From: Streptomyces puniciscabiei
GTDB lineage: Bacteria; Actinomycetota; Actinomycetes; Streptomycetales; Streptomycetaceae
Assembly (NCBI RefSeq): GCF_006715785.1
Contig: NZ_VFNX01000003.1
Location: 248,001 to 312,000 of the forward strand
Reading direction: 5' to 3'
Length of the DNA stretch: 64,000 bases
Part shown: in pieces, positions 62,601 through 64,000 of the stretch
Layout of the letters: every line of letters starts with the position of its first letter
Numbering within the stretch: position 1 is the stretch's first letter
Program-made: the position numbers and the translations under genes
The notes under the pieces: generated by a model
Seen by the model: only the letters and a program-made list of their open reading frames with translations
Told to the model about the DNA's origin: nothing
Databases searched by the model: none

Positions 62601-64000
62601 GCCGCCTCCTCGAACTCGAAGAGGTGGCGGGGGCGGGGCCGGCCCAGGGCGCTGAGGGCGGCATCGGCCGCGCTCACTCCACTGCGAACCGCACTCTCCA
62701 TGGTTGCGGGCCACCCGGTGGCGGTCCACGCTCCGGCCAGGTACAGGCCGGGGGCCTTGGTGCGGGCGCCGGGCCGCAGCCGCCCGACGCCGGGGGCGGG
62801 GGCGAACGTGGCCGTGCGCTCCCGGGTCACGAAGAAGTCCTTCACCACGGCGCCGCGGGTACCCGGGATCAGCCATTCCAGCTCGGGGAGATAGCGCTCG
62901 CGCAGCTCGGCCACGGGCAGGTCGATCTCCCCCTGTGCGGCCGACTGGGACAGCGCCAGGTACTGACCCTCGGTCAGCCCGGACGCCTCCGTGCGGTCGA
63001 AGACCCACTGCACGGGGGTGCCGAGGGCCGCGAAGAAGGGGCGCGCGAGCACCTTGCGGTCGTAGACGACATGGACGTTGAGGATCGGCGCGGTGCCGAT
63101 GTCCAGCAGCTGCTCGGGCGCGTCGAGGGCGCCGGGCGGCAGCAGGTCGTGGGCCTCGCGCTGGGGTACGGCGAGGACGACGGCGTCGGTTTCCAGGTTC
63201 TCGCCGGGAACCTGAACGCTCCACGTGCCGTTTTCGTTGGTAGAGACGGAGGTGACGCGTGTACGGACCTCGGTACGGACGCCCGCGGAGTCGAGCGCCT
63301 TGCGGGCCAGCCGGTCGTGCAGTTCGCCCAGCGGGACGTGGGCCCAGCCGATGTCGGCCGCGCCCGGGTCGGACAGCAGACCGGTCTTGAACACCATCGC
63401 GGCGAGCCCCAGCGAGGCGTCGCCCGCGACCGCGTTGAGGGTGGCGACCCCGACCAGGTCCCACAGGGCCTCGACGGCGCGCGCCGACTGGCCGTGCGCG
63501 GCCAGCCAGCTGCCGAAGTCCTGGGTGTCCAGGGCCGGATCGGCGAGGTCGAGCCCCTTCAGCGCGAGCGCGGCCCGCCCGACCGCGGCGCGCTCGGCGA
63601 GCGAGAGGTGCGGATAGGTGGCCAGGCTGCGCCCCAGGTGGAGGGGGACGGGCAGCGGGTCGCGCCGCAGCCGGCCGAGCCGCCTGCCCTCGGGCTTGGC
63701 GACGTCGACGACGGGCACGTCCAGGCGGTCCTGCAGCGGTGCCAGCGCCGCGCCCTGGATCCTCTCCAGGAACCAGCGGTAGGCGGTGCAGCAGCGCAGG
63801 TACACATGCTGGCCGTTGTCGACGGTCAGGTCGCCGCGCTGGAAGGAGAAGGCGAGACCACCCAGCCTGGGTCTGCCTTCGAGCAGGGTGACGCGGACGC
63901 CGGCGTCGGCGAGCGCGAGGGCCGCGGTGATCCCGGCGAGCCCACCGCCGACCACGACGGCACGGCGGCCTGCCGCGCCCTCTTCGCCCGCGGTGCCGTG
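62597..64000 (-). CDS. hpnE: Hydroxysqualene dehydroxylase HpnE (FAD amine-oxidase fold), 5' end beyond window
   Basis: At least 467 aa; the frame is open to the edge (reading in from GEEGAAGRRAVVVGGGLAGI). FAD-binding VVVGGGLAGITAALALADAG, VTLLEGRPRLGGLAFSFQRG, and the C-terminal APGLYLAGAWTATGWPATME place it in the HpnE/phytoene-dehydrogenase-like group, the third step (HpnCDE) from farnesyl diphosphate to squalene via hydroxysqualene. The stop overlaps the start of the synthase. hpnC and hpnD are expected to lie to the right. Confidence 0.9.
   Translation of the reverse strand, partial: HGTAGEEGAAGRRAVVVGGGLAGITAALALADAGVRVTLLEGRPRLGGLAFSFQRGDLTVDNGQHVYLRCCTAYRWFLERIQGAALAPLQDRLDVPVVDVAKPEGRRLGRLRRDPLPVPLHLGRSLATYPHLSLAERAAVGRAALALKGLDLADPALDTQDFGSWLAAHGQSARAVEALWDLVGVATLNAVAGDASLGLAAMVFKTGLLSDPGAADIGWAHVPLGELHDRLARKALDSAGVRTEVRTRVTSVSTNENGTWSVQVPGENLETDAVVLAVPQREAHDLLPPGALDAPEQLLDIGTAPILNVHVVYDRKVLARPFFAALGTPVQWVFDRTEASGLTEGQYLALSQSAAQGEIDLPVAELRERYLPELEWLIPGTRGAVVKDFFVTRERTATFAPAPGVGRLRPGARTKAPGLYLAGAWTATGWPATMESAVRSGVSAADAALSALGRPRPRHLFEFEEAA

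Overview
The window is a chromosomal piece of a Streptomyces (or very close actinomycete). The evidence is the very high GC content with strong GC3 bias, GTG/TTG starts, a conservon (cvnABCD), DUF574 methyltransferases, CUT1 sugar transporters without their own ATPase, and a right-hand end matching the hopanoid locus known from S. coelicolor (SCO6759-SCO6771, from memory). There is no integrase, phage module or CRISPR array. Mobile material is limited to two short non-coding elements with terminal inverted repeats.

Layout. 1-2.3 kb: end of a pentose/inositol-type ABC transporter, divergent from a GntR regulator. 2.6-7.9 kb: an operon of lipoprotein, two permeases and a GH42 beta-galactosidase. 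7.9-13.4 kb: APH-type kinase, tRNA-Pro(GGG), DUF309, cobF, a zinc-ribbon protein, cobK, a HAD phosphatase and a TauE-type permease. 13.5-19 kb: acyl-CoA synthetase and thiolase, then a divergent serine hydrolase, Dps, DUF3140 and an HhH protein. 19-26 kb: two DUF574 methyltransferases around a Cof-type HAD phosphatase, then a glutamine synthetase-like ligase plus amidohydrolase pair (a split version of fungal FluG), a Nudix-like protein and a membrane protein. 26-31.4 kb: GAF-PP2C phosphatase, MASE1 protein, a second identical tRNA-Pro(GGG), and a split transketolase behind a MerR/SoxR-type promoter.

31.5-38.6 kb: MFS exporter, MmcQ-like protein, GNAT, XRE-cupin regulator with its own palindrome, a LysR regulator, the threonine-to-glycine genes kbl and tdh separated by a 19-bp-stem hairpin, and a GAF protein. 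38.7-42.5 kb: conservon cvnA-D; CvnA ends in a His/Met-rich repeat tail. 43-50.8 kb: metallo-beta-lactamase-fold hydrolase, amino-acid dehydrogenase behind a promoter flanked by two matching inverted repeats, TetR regulator, SGNH hydrolase, GH36 alpha-galactosidase and tyrosine phosphatase. 50.8-53.2 kb: an XRE-cupin/DUF6126 pair and a decayed alpha/beta hydrolase.

53.2-64 kb: hopanoid genes, all on the minus strand and mostly overlapping or a few bases apart. In transcription order they are hydroxysqualene dehydroxylase (cut by the window edge), polyprenyl diphosphate synthase, squalene-hopene cyclase, the HpnG phosphorylase, HpnH radical SAM enzyme, ispG, dxs and the HpnO-type aminotransferase. 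Together they bundle isoprenoid precursor supply (Dxs, IspG), prenyl elongation, squalene formation, cyclisation and side-chain building towards aminobacteriohopanetriol.

The most interesting unexplained signals are regulatory: the SoxR-like box on a probably leaderless transketolase, the paired TACTGA-N8-TCAGyA sites, the tandem TTGCC-N5-GGCAA sites before the XRE/DUF6126 pair, the tdh-kbl hairpin, the duplicated RBS/start before the ligase gene, and the His/Met tail of CvnA.
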